From positions 1 through 9,487 of the forward strand of contig MVQW01000081.1 in assembly GCA_002067265.1 (NCBI GenBank): a DNA stretch of 9,487 nt. The letters are read 5' to 3'. This DNA is from Methanomethylovorans sp. PtaU1.Bin073 (GTDB lineage: Archaea > Halobacteriota > Methanosarcinia > Methanosarcinales > Methanosarcinaceae). The stretch's first letter is position 1; each line of letters begins with the position of its first letter. Below are positions 1 through 5,233 of this stretch, in pieces. The position numbers and the translations under genes were made by a program. Under the pieces are notes generated by a model. The model was not told the origin of the DNA. It made no database searches and saw nothing but the letters and a program-made list of their open reading frames with translations.

Positions 1-15
1 AACAAAAATAAATAT

Positions 16-207
16 TTATGTGGATGTAGTAGTGCATCCACAATTCTTGCAGTAGTAAACTACATTTGAGCCAATGACTTGTTTTTTCATAGGGGTTTGG
101 CAAAAACTGCATAGTTTAACTTGTGTACTAACATTGTTTTTCAGAGATTCACCCTTAGATTGTTGCTCCTTAATGGAACATACATTTTTACTGCTGGCAA
201 GCGACAA
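16..207 (-). CDS. small zinc-ribbon protein, function unknown
   Basis: A 63-residue protein read on the minus strand. The C-terminal half carries two CxxC knuckles (C33/C36 and C53/C56) 16 residues apart, the pattern of a one-zinc ribbon, and it ends in a short Cys/Thr-rich tail. The N-terminal 30 residues are polar and low in hydrophobics, with no membrane segment or signal peptide. The start is TTG. The open frame continues upstream to a stop near 282 but has no ATG, GTG or TTG there, and a run of six G lies 6-7 bases before the TTG and could serve as a weak ribosome site. It stands alone, divergent from tRNA-Trp. I do not recognise the family; DNA, RNA or protein binding through the ribbon is inference. 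The uncommon start keeps confidence moderate. Confidence 0.55.
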   Translation of the reverse strand: MSLASSKNVCSIKEQQSKGESLKNNVSTQVKLCSFCQTPMKKQVIGSNVVYYCKNCGCTTTST

Positions 208-294
208 ATTATTCCCCCCATAAATTATGGCATCTGAATTAGAAAGCGCTGTTTGGCATAAAATCCCAAAGCAGAGAGATTATACCCTGTTTTG

Positions 295-306
295 AGAATA
301 TATAAT
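295..306 (-). promoter_or_regulatory. possible TATA box for the zinc-ribbon gene
   Basis: Read on the minus strand this is TTATATAT, a good archaeal TATA match. A start of transcription about 25 bases further on would give a leader of roughly 70 bases before the TTG codon. The region is AT-rich, so chance matches are common. Confidence 0.3.
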
Positions 307-320
307 GCACCATGCAATCT

Positions 321-360
321 TTACTTCCTTTATTCCTAACTCCAATAAAGTAAGAAGTAA
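321..360. repeat. bulged 14-bp inverted repeat
   Basis: TTACTTC (321-327) pairs with GAAGTAA (354-360), and CTTTATT (328-334) pairs with AATAAAG (344-350). This leaves a 9-base loop (335-343) and a 3-base bulge (351-353). The arms are perfect. It lies between the zinc-ribbon gene and tRNA-Trp, with no gene over it. It could be a hairpin in an RNA or a DNA-level site; the sequence does not decide. Confidence 0.6.
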
Positions 361-482
361 TATTATTTAACAGCATTTGTACGTATATGAATGTGATTTA
401 TTTGTATATGATGACCAATATATATAGGCAGTGTTCTCAAACTAACTATTATGAGAGATATATTCAATAACTCATTACCGAT

Positions 483-490
483 AGATATAT
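483..490 (+). promoter_or_regulatory. possible TATA box for tRNA-Trp
   Basis: AGATATAT lies about 36-43 bases before the mature tRNA 5' end. It would place transcription start near 513 and leave a short 5' leader for RNase P to remove. A second similar element, AGATATAT, occurs at 456-463, so the choice is uncertain. Confidence 0.4.
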
Positions 491-525
491 CAGTAATAAG
501 ATGTATTCAGGGGATACACCTATCT

Positions 526-714
526 GGGGTTGTGGCCTAGCCCGGCATGGCGACGGGCTCCAGCGGATAGATGATGAACAACGGGTCTGCTGAGATTTGT
601 CCGACGGGACTTATCTGTGAGGAGCCGTTGGAGCACTGATATGTGCTCAGAATGCTGAAGAAGCATTTGTTCGGAGAGACCCGTCGATCGTGAGTTCAAA
701 TCTCACCAACCCCA
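526..714 (+). tRNA. tRNA-Trp (CCA anticodon) with intron
   Basis: Acceptor GGGGTTG (526-532) pairs with CAACCCC (707-713); discriminator A714. The D arm is GCC/GGC (535-551). The anticodon stem ACGGG (553-557) pairs with CCCGT (680-684). The anticodon CCA is at 560-562. The T arm is GTGAG-TTCAAAT-CTCAC (690-706). No CCA tail is encoded. The intron (564-678) sits at the canonical 37/38 site. The splice sites form a perfect bulge-helix-bulge: bulge 562-564, helix CTCC (558-561) with GGAG (673-676), bulge 677-679, and an outer helix 565-570 with 667-672 that includes several G-U pairs. Cleavage after the second base of each bulge gives G563/C564 and G678/A679. In Euryarchaeota such introns are removed by the archaeal splicing endonuclease. 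The identity is secure from anticodon and fold. Confidence 0.97.
564..678 (+). ncRNA. tRNA-Trp intron acting as box C/D methylation guide RNA
   Basis: The intron contains box C ATGATGA (571-577), D' CTGA (590-593), C' GTGAGGA (617-623, six of seven to RTGATGA) and D CTGA (636-639). The C-to-D' and C'-to-D spacings are both 12 bases, typical of archaeal C/D RNAs. The D' guide (581-589) pairs over 9 bases with the spliced exon junction 561-563 plus 679-684; the fifth base before D' (G585) faces C680, tRNA position 39. The D guide (625-634) pairs over 10 bases, one G-U, with 557-566 of the unspliced precursor; the fifth base before D (G631) faces C560, position 34. Known biology: in Haloferax volcanii the tRNA-Trp intron guides methylation of C34 and U39. 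Here position 39 is C, so Cm39 is predicted. The D'-C' spacer is long (23 bases) and forms a hairpin (594-615). Confidence 0.92.
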
Positions 715-719
715 CTTTT
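715..719 (+). terminator. possible T-run terminator after tRNA-Trp
   Basis: CTTTT directly follows the discriminator base. Archaeal RNA polymerase can stop at short T-runs without a hairpin. A second T-run (774-778) within the next palindrome may act as a back-up. Confidence 0.35.
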
Positions 720-757
720 GATAATTCAATTAATTGCAATGGACATGTACCTTCTTA

Positions 758-779
758 CAAAAAGTATATACTATTTTTG
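758..779. repeat. AT-rich palindrome
   Basis: CAAAAA (758-763) and TTTTTG (774-779) flank the perfect palindrome AGTATATACT (763-772), with A773 as a one-base offset. It could be a regulator site, a terminator for tRNA-Trp (T5 on the plus strand) or a cruciform-prone spacer. No protein partner can be named. Confidence 0.5.
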
Positions 780-813
780 CACCTTTACATAATACGATAT
801 CTATATACTTATC

Positions 814-823
814 CAAATATATA
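814..823 (+). promoter_or_regulatory. possible TATA box for the 51-aa ORF and receiver-PAS gene
   Basis: CAAATATATA is a good archaeal TATA match. Transcription starting about 25 bases on (near 845) would leave a leader of roughly 20 bases with the GGTGG ribosome site before ATG 867. TATATACTT at 802-810 is an alternative. Confidence 0.45.
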
Positions 824-866
824 CAGGTTTATGAGGAAATGAGAATGCATAAAGGTGGAAGATGCC

Positions 867-1022
867 ATGTTTGAAAACATAGTATCAAGAGATACAAATG
901 AGAGCATTAAGTTCTTTGAAAATATGGCTCACAAATATTATATATGGTGCGATGGCATTTTTATAAGAAGTAATCCCAAGTTAAAAAAGAGGATATATTC
1001 TTCTCTGAATAACGGATTTTAA
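867..1022 (+). CDS. small 51-aa protein of unknown function
   Basis: An intact reading frame of 51 codons from ATG 867 to TAA 1020-1022. It is preceded by a strong ribosome site (AGGTGG, 853-858) with 8-base spacing. The product is rich in aromatic and charged residues: acidic and polar at first, a Tyr-Tyr-Ile-Trp-Cys stretch near residues 24-28, then a basic segment (Lys-Leu-Lys-Lys-Arg near 38-42). No CxxC motif, signal peptide or clear membrane helix is present. The stop lies 13 bases before the ATG of the receiver-PAS gene, so the two are probably co-transcribed and this could be its partner or a leader peptide. I do not recognise a family. Support comes from the ribosome site, the operon-like position and an uninterrupted frame; its size leaves doubt. 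Confidence 0.6.
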   Translation: MFENIVSRDTNESIKFFENMAHKYYIWCDGIFIRSNPKLKKRIYSSLNNGF

Positions 1023-1035
1023 TAGAGGTAACACC

Positions 1036-2037
1036 ATGATAAGATCAGATCTTGACAGGGTACTAGTAGTTGATGATGAACCGGCTATCGTGGATCTCAT
1101 GGAGCTTTATCTCAAATTAGATTATGAAATAATCCGAGCCTATAACGGCAAAGAGGCACTAGAGAAGGCAAGGTCTGAAAAACCTTCAGTGATAATCCTC
1201 GATGTAATGATGCCTGACATGAATGGATACGAGGTCTGTAAAGTATTGAAGACCTCGGTAGAAACTCAATTCATTCCTATAATAATGGTAACGGCACTTT
1301 CGGGCAAGGATGAGAAAATTAAAGGCCTTGAGTCAGGAGCAGATGAATTCCTAAGCAAGCCAGTGAACAGGCTTGAACTTGTAACACGCGTAAAATCCCT
1401 TACAAGAATAAAACACCTCCAAGACAGGATACTTGCAGAGCGTAATTATGCATACCAATGTATCGATGTAGCTGGAGTTATAATGTTAGTAGTGGATCGC
1501 GAACAAAAGATTAATCTTGTGAATCTTACAGGTAATGAATCCCTGGGTTATGATGAATTTGAACTTATTGGACAGAACATGTTCGATGTCTTGGTCTCGC
1601 CCGAAGACAAAGAGAAAGGAAAAGAGATCTTTACTAAGATAATATCAGGGAGTGAAGAAACCTCATCTTCTGTTGAAATAAAAATGCTAAAGAAAAACGG
1701 AGACCAGATGATCGTTAATTGGAGCTTTTCACCAATGTACGATAGTGAGGAGAATATTGAGGCATTGATATGTTCAGGAAAAGACATTACTGAACTGCGG
1801 ATAAAAGATGAGCTTTTGCTAAGTTTGAAAGAAATAAAAGAAACGTTCTCCGATATGCTGCATCACGATTTGCTTGGCTCGGCTTCTAATATCCAAGAGT
1901 ACGCAAAATTGCTGCTAGAACTGGAAACAAAGCCACAGAATGAAGTATACATCCAGAAAATAGTTCAAAACATATCAAATATGATCGAAACTCTGGAGAA
2001 TGCATCTACATATTTGGAACGTCAGCTTGGCGAATAA
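1036..2037 (+). CDS. response regulator receiver-PAS protein with orphan DHp (histidine) domain
   Basis: A 333-residue cytoplasmic signalling protein. Residues 8-125 form a receiver domain with the acidic pair D13/D14, phosphoacceptor D56 (in 'LDVMMPDMNG'), T86 and K108. After a short helical linker, residues about 138-255 form a PAS sensor domain ending in 'GKDITEL'. Residues about 258-333 look like the two-helix dimerisation/phosphotransfer (DHp) domain of a histidine kinase, with an H-box 'MLHHDLLG' (H276/H277). No HATPase domain follows: the protein stops right after the second helix, and no continuation is readable in any frame before the L15e promoter. It therefore should not autophosphorylate with ATP by itself; it may relay phosphate or dimerise with a kinase encoded elsewhere. 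The start ATG has GAGGT at 1025-1029. The domain calls are secure, the role is inference. Confidence 0.93.
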   Translation: MIRSDLDRVLVVDDEPAIVDLMELYLKLDYEIIRAYNGKEALEKARSEKPSVIILDVMMPDMNGYEVCKVLKTSVETQFIPIIMVTALSGKDEKIKGLESGADEFLSKPVNRLELVTRVKSLTRIKHLQDRILAERNYAYQCIDVAGVIMLVVDREQKINLVNLTGNESLGYDEFELIGQNMFDVLVSPEDKEKGKEIFTKIISGSEETSSSVEIKMLKKNGDQMIVNWSFSPMYDSEENIEALICSGKDITELRIKDELLLSLKEIKETFSDMLHHDLLGSASNIQEYAKLLLELETKPQNEVYIQKIVQNISNMIETLENASTYLERQLGE

Positions 2038-2081
2038 ATGAAATAGAATATTGGAAATGGTCTTTTAAAAGCTGAAAGTTA

Positions 2082-2098
2082 GCGAAAACATTTAAATC
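2082..2098 (+). promoter_or_regulatory. promoter (BRE + TATA) of the exosome/ribosomal superoperon
   Basis: A purine-rich BRE-like stretch GCGAAAACA (2082-2090) is followed by the TATA box TTTAAATC (2091-2098). The usual 25-base distance predicts transcription start at about 2119-2121, exactly where the first strand of the leader structure begins. It is the best promoter match in the window. Confidence 0.75.
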
Positions 2099-2120
2099 AT
2101 ATCATGTGCGTACTAATCAC

Positions 2121-2201
2121 GTTTCATTCGGGAGGAATCCCGTAGGAATGTAGTCCGATAGGACTGAACCGTGAAACTTAAAATGAAACAGGTGAACATA
2201 A
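2121..2201 (+). ncRNA. structured 5' leader RNA of the L15e operon (three-way junction)
   Basis: P1: GTTTCAT (2121-2127) pairs with GTGAAAC (2171-2177), seven pairs counting a final U-G. P2: CGGGA (2129-2133) with TCCCG (2138-2142), closed by GGAA, a GNRA-type loop. P3: AGTCC (2152-2156) with GGACT (2161-2165), loop GATA. Junction strands are T2128, 2143-2151 and 2166-2170. A further copy of TGAAAC lies at 2184-2189, and the ribosome site GGTGA (2191-2195) follows with 6 bases to the TTG start. The fold starts at the predicted 5' end of the transcript. I know no riboswitch or r-protein leader family with this layout. Autoregulation by L15e, a ligand switch, or simple 5'-end protection are all possible. 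Confidence 0.6.
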
Positions 2202-2792
2202 TTGTCTAAATCATTTTACGGATATATAAGAGATGCATGGAAGAACCCTGATGCTACATATGTAAAGGACCTCAGGTGGGAGAGGCTTCAAGAATGGAGA
2301 GAACAGGGTTCCATCGTGAAAATAAGAAGACCTACACGTATAGACCGTGCAAGATCTCTTGGCTACAAGGCAAAGCAGGGAATAATCGTAGTCCGTGCAA
2401 AAGTAAGAAGAGGTAGCCGCAGAAACCAAAGATATGTTCGTGGAAGACGTAGCCACAACATGGGTAAGAACAAGACCACTGCAGGCAAGAGCATTCAGAG
2501 AATAGCTGAAGAGCGTGCATCCAGGAAATACCCCAACATGGAAGTTCTGAATTCCTATTGGGTAGGCGAAGATGGCAAGGCAAAGTGGTATGAAGTAATT
2601 CTGATAGACCCAAGCCACCCCGTGATCAAGAGCGATAGCAGCCTTAACTGGATCTGCAACAGCAGTCAGAAGAGACGTGCCTTCCGTGGAAAGACCAGCG
2701 CCGGTGTGAAAGGAAGAGGCATGGGTAAGCGCGGTACTGGTACTGAGAAGAACAGGCCCAGCATCAGGTCCAACATGAACAGGGGCAAGTGA
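2202..2792 (+). CDS. rpl15e: 50S ribosomal protein L15e
   Basis: A 196-residue, strongly basic protein of the archaeal/eukaryotic L15e family, which binds 23S rRNA in the large subunit and has no bacterial counterpart. It has the expected full length, with the N-terminal '[11 protein letters not shown]' segment, the Arg-rich core ('[19 protein letters not shown]') and the Gly/Lys/Arg-rich C-terminal tail typical of the family. The start is TTG with GGTGA at 2191-2195; no ATG fits the family's N-terminus. It is the first gene of the operon, just behind the structured leader, and its TGA overlaps the GTG of the next gene by 4 bases. The identity is clear. Confidence 0.97.
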   Translation: MSKSFYGYIRDAWKNPDATYVKDLRWERLQEWREQGSIVKIRRPTRIDRARSLGYKAKQGIIVVRAKVRRGSRRNQRYVRGRRSHNMGKNKTTAGKSIQRIAEERASRKYPNMEVLNSYWVGEDGKAKWYEVILIDPSHPVIKSDSSLNWICNSSQKRRAFRGKTSAGVKGRGMGKRGTGTEKNRPSIRSNMNRGK

Positions 2793-3244
2793 TCCATCAT
2801 ATCAGTTTTCGAGTGATATGTCACTCGACAGAGGAAAAATCCAGGGTAATGGATGCCCTGGGTTTGTTTTTAAGAAATATTGAGAGGGAAAAAGAGTCCC
2901 GGTCATTCGCAGATATAGTAGGTACTATAGAAGCTGAAGGACATTACGGGAATCCCATAACCATCTTCAGCGCACAGCTTACGCGTAAACGTGACACTAT
3001 GTCCTTTGCTGAATTTGTTCACAGCAACATGACACCAGAAGACATTGAGACGCTCAGAGACGAAATGCCAGATAGATTAGATGATGATCAGGTGTTTCAT
3101 CTGCGATTTGATAAACAAGAAGCTTATATGGGCCGTGTGAAGCTTGTATCATCTTCAGATGCAATTACTGCCAAAGTAAAGATAGAGACTTATCCAAAGG
3201 ACAGAGAAACAGCTGGAAAGATAGTGGAGGAGTTGTTTGGTTGA
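2789..3244 (+). CDS. predicted exosome-associated RNA-binding protein (COG1325-like)
   Basis: A 151-residue protein with N-terminal '[14 protein letters not shown]', a middle acidic region and C-terminal '[22 protein letters not shown]'. This matches the archaeal family once named DUF54, usually annotated as an RNA-binding protein or predicted exosome subunit, which lies between L15e and RNase P genes in many euryarchaeal genomes. No catalytic motif is visible. The start GTG overlaps the L15e stop (GTGA), which suggests translational coupling, and its own stop lies 8 bases inside the next gene. The family recognition comes from sequence features and position; the molecular function is not established. 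Confidence 0.8.
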   Translation: MIHHISFRVICHSTEEKSRVMDALGLFLRNIEREKESRSFADIVGTIEAEGHYGNPITIFSAQLTRKRDTMSFAEFVHSNMTPEDIETLRDEMPDRLDDDQVFHLRFDKQEAYMGRVKLVSSSDAITAKVKIETYPKDRETAGKIVEELFG

Positions 3245-3971
3245 AGCTTATTATGACCTCTGCATCCGTTTTATACCAGATGATGAGGCTTCAATTGAAA
3301 GGTTTACCTCCTTAGCTAAACATTTTGGATTTGTTGGAGCAGGCATAACAGAAGTAGCCAATAAAAGAAGTACACCATGCAGATACTTCAACATTTCTGG
3401 TTTTGATCTTGTGCATGGGATCGAAATATGTGAAGACAATCCTTCCAAATTACATTCACTGGCCAGCCGCTACTCTCGAAAGGCCGACATAGTAATTGCC
3501 CAAGGAGGAGCGGATAAGCTTAACCGATCGGCAATTGAAACCGCAGATATAGATATATTATCGTTGCCTCTTGGCATAAAAGAAGGCGGTTTTGATCATG
3601 TGATAGCAAAAGCTGCTGCTGACAGAGGGATAGCTTTAGAATTTGATGTAGGGCCTCTGATAAGATACAGAGGTGGAAAAAGAGTACATGCAATATCAGA
3701 ACTTGAGCAGAGGCTCATGCTTGCAAGGAAATTTGAAGTGAATATGGTACTCACAAGCGCTGCAAGATCCATTTATGATATGAGAGGACCAAGAGAACTT
3801 GCAGCATTGGCAAGCTTATTTGGGATGACAAAAGAAGAAGCAATAAATTCCATGACAGCTACACCTACCACCATACTCAAACGAAAAAGAAGATCAAACA
3901 ATTATATTATGGATGGTGTGGAACTCATAGAAGAGCAAATCTGCCCAGAAAACCAGGAGGAGTTTTGTTGA
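3237..3971 (+). CDS. rnp3: ribonuclease P protein component 3 (Rpp30)
   Basis: A 244-residue protein of the Rpp30 family, a TIM-barrel-like (PHP-related) subunit of archaeal RNase P that removes 5' leaders from pre-tRNA; in known archaeal enzymes it pairs with Pop5, the next gene. Visible family features are 'YYDLCI' at the start, 'HGIEICEDNP' (about residues 60-69), 'VIAQGGADKLNRSAIE', 'ALEFDVGPLIRYRGGKR' and 'VLTSAARSIYDMRGP'. The length is normal, with a short Lys/Arg-rich segment near the end. The start is TTG (3237) with GGAGG at 3226-3230, inside the previous gene, overlapping its end by 8 bases. No other in-frame start fits better. Confidence 0.95.
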   Translation: MVEAYYDLCIRFIPDDEASIERFTSLAKHFGFVGAGITEVANKRSTPCRYFNISGFDLVHGIEICEDNPSKLHSLASRYSRKADIVIAQGGADKLNRSAIETADIDILSLPLGIKEGGFDHVIAKAAADRGIALEFDVGPLIRYRGGKRVHAISELEQRLMLARKFEVNMVLTSAARSIYDMRGPRELAALASLFGMTKEEAINSMTATPTTILKRKRRSNNYIMDGVELIEEQICPENQEEFC

Positions 3972-4333
3972 AAACACTTCCTCCAAGCTTGAGAGATAGG
4001 AAGCGTTATCTTGCAATAGAGATAATAGCAGAATATGATGTGTCAAGAGAAGAGCTTTTACGTGAGATCTTTGCGGCCATTGGATCACTTCTAGGAGATA
4101 TAGGTTCTAGTGAGTGTGGATTAAGATTGTTGGATTATGATAAACAGAAAGGTATACTTCGTTGCTCCCACATGATGTCTGAAAAATCCCGTGCTGCCCT
4201 TGCCACGATAACCAGCATAGGTGGACAAAGAGCAATAGTGCACGTACTAGGCATTTCAGGAACAGTTAGGGGCGCGACACAAAAGTATATACAGTGTGCA
4301 GCCATAACAGAAACCGAGCACATTAATATATAA
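3968..4333 (+). CDS. rnp2: ribonuclease P protein component 2 (Pop5)
   Basis: A protein of about 121 residues matching archaeal Pop5, partner of Rpp30 in the RNase P catalytic-domain-stimulating pair. Features: 'LPPSLRDRKRYLAIEII' at the N-terminus, a ferredoxin-like alpha/beta pattern, 'GILRCSH' and 'VHVLGISGTVRGA' toward the C-terminus. Two consecutive TTG codons (3965, 3968) could start it. I prefer 3968, 7 bases after GGAGG (3956-3960), which gives a TTGA overlap with the Rpp30 stop; starting at 3965 would add one residue. The stop TAA lies within a TATA-like sequence that may promote psmA. Confidence 0.94.
   Translation: MKTLPPSLRDRKRYLAIEIIAEYDVSREELLREIFAAIGSLLGDIGSSECGLRLLDYDKQKGILRCSHMMSEKSRAALATITSIGGQRAIVHVLGISGTVRGATQKYIQCAAITETEHINI
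4324..4333 (+). promoter_or_regulatory. possible internal TATA box before psmA
   Basis: TAATATATAA overlaps the Pop5 stop codon. Start of transcription near 4355 would leave about 45 bases of leader before psmA. The 65-base gap here is among the largest in the operon, which fits an internal promoter, but no BRE stands out. Confidence 0.35.
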
Positions 4334-4398
4334 GTTATAACAATGTTCATAGAACAGAGCCGATGAAAAGACAATTTGATAATAGGAGATGATTAGAT

Positions 4399-5184
4399 AT
4401 GCAAATGACACCACAGATGGGTTACGATCGTGCCATCACAGTATTTAGTCCAGATGGAAGGCTCTTTCAAGTGGAATATGCAAGAGAAGCCGTGAAAAGA
4501 GGAACAACTGCGGCAGGCATCAAAGCAAAGGATGGCGTTGTACTTTTAGTAGATAAAAGGATTACCAGCAGACTTATAGAAGCTGAATCCATAGAAAAGA
4601 TATTCCAGATCGACAGCCATATAGGCGTCGCGACTTCAGGATTAGTGGCTGATGCACGTTCACTCGTTGACAGAGCAAGAGTTGAAGCACAGATCAACAA
4701 AGTGTCCTATGATGAAAATATAGGTGTTGAAGTGCTTGCTAAGAAGATCTGTGACCACAAGCAGAGTTATACGCAGTATGGCGGAGTCAGACCTTACGGT
4801 ACAGCACTTCTTATTGCGGGAGTAGACGACACCAGACCAAGACTGTTTGAAAGCGACCCAAGTGGAGCCTTGTTGGAATATAAAGCCACAGCTATCGGTG
4901 CCGGAAGGAACACTTTTATGGAAGTATTCGAAGCAGACTATCGCGGAGATTTAACCATAGATGAAGCTATAACACTTGGAATGACCGCTTTATATAAATC
5001 CACTGAAGGAAAGCTGGATGCTTCAACACTTGAAGTTGGAGTTGTTACAATGCAAGACCGCTCATTCCGCAAGCTTGCAGAAGAAGAAGTACAGCAATAT
5101 GTAGCAAAAGTCATTGAAGAGCACAAGAGCGAAGTAAAAGAGGATACAGGCTCTGGTTCTGACAATGATGCCTCCAGTGAGTGA
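4399..5184 (+). CDS. psmA: proteasome subunit alpha
   Basis: A 261-residue alpha subunit of the 20S proteasome, the non-catalytic outer rings that gate substrate entry. The family signature '[20 protein letters not shown]' spans residues 8-27, with the gate motif Y9-D10-R11. The Ntn-hydrolase-like core runs to about residue 235, followed by an acidic, Ser/Gly-rich tail. The start ATG 4399 has GGAGATGAT (4385-4393) at 5-base spacing; a second ATG at 4405 is further than usual. No beta subunit is in the window. Its place among RNA-processing genes is a known, conserved feature of archaeal exosome superoperons. Confidence 0.98.
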   Translation: MQMTPQMGYDRAITVFSPDGRLFQVEYAREAVKRGTTAAGIKAKDGVVLLVDKRITSRLIEAESIEKIFQIDSHIGVATSGLVADARSLVDRARVEAQINKVSYDENIGVEVLAKKICDHKQSYTQYGGVRPYGTALLIAGVDDTRPRLFESDPSGALLEYKATAIGAGRNTFMEVFEADYRGDLTIDEAITLGMTALYKSTEGKLDASTLEVGVVTMQDRSFRKLAEEEVQQYVAKVIEEHKSEVKEDTGSGSDNDASSE

Positions 5185-5233
5185 GAATACTCTATAACAT
5201 TACATAACTCCGTGTAGAAAGAGGGGGTATAAG

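Larger units (their letters stand above)
208..525. other. intergenic region without a gene
   Basis: AT-rich spacer of about 320 bases between the divergent zinc-ribbon gene and tRNA-Trp. Apart from the two putative TATA boxes and the inverted repeat listed separately, I see only ORFs of about 20 codons or fewer without ribosome sites. Confidence 0.6.

Noticed and set aside
655..658. Second CTGA as the intron's D box
   Set aside because: Bases before it do not pair with the tRNA at the N+5 position, and it sits in a stable hairpin; CTGA at 636-639 fits guide and spacing.
351..974. Exact 11-base repeat TAAGAAGTAAT at 351-361 and 964-974, with a related AAGAAGTA at 9039
   Set aside because: In an AT-rich window of this size an 11-base match is expected by chance, and the contexts differ.
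2038..2081. Frameshifted HATPase remnant after the receiver-PAS gene
   Set aside because: The stretch is short, AT-rich and full of stops; no N-box or G-box residues can be read in any frame.
2121..2177. Leader as a hammerhead ribozyme or a TPP or fluoride riboswitch
   Set aside because: Hallmark core sequences (for example CTGANGA for the hammerhead, or the conserved TPP strands) are missing, judged from memory only.
2211..2618. 135-codon minus-strand ORF opposite L15e
   Set aside because: Shadow frame of a strongly conserved ribosomal gene, with improbable Cys/Ser-rich composition.
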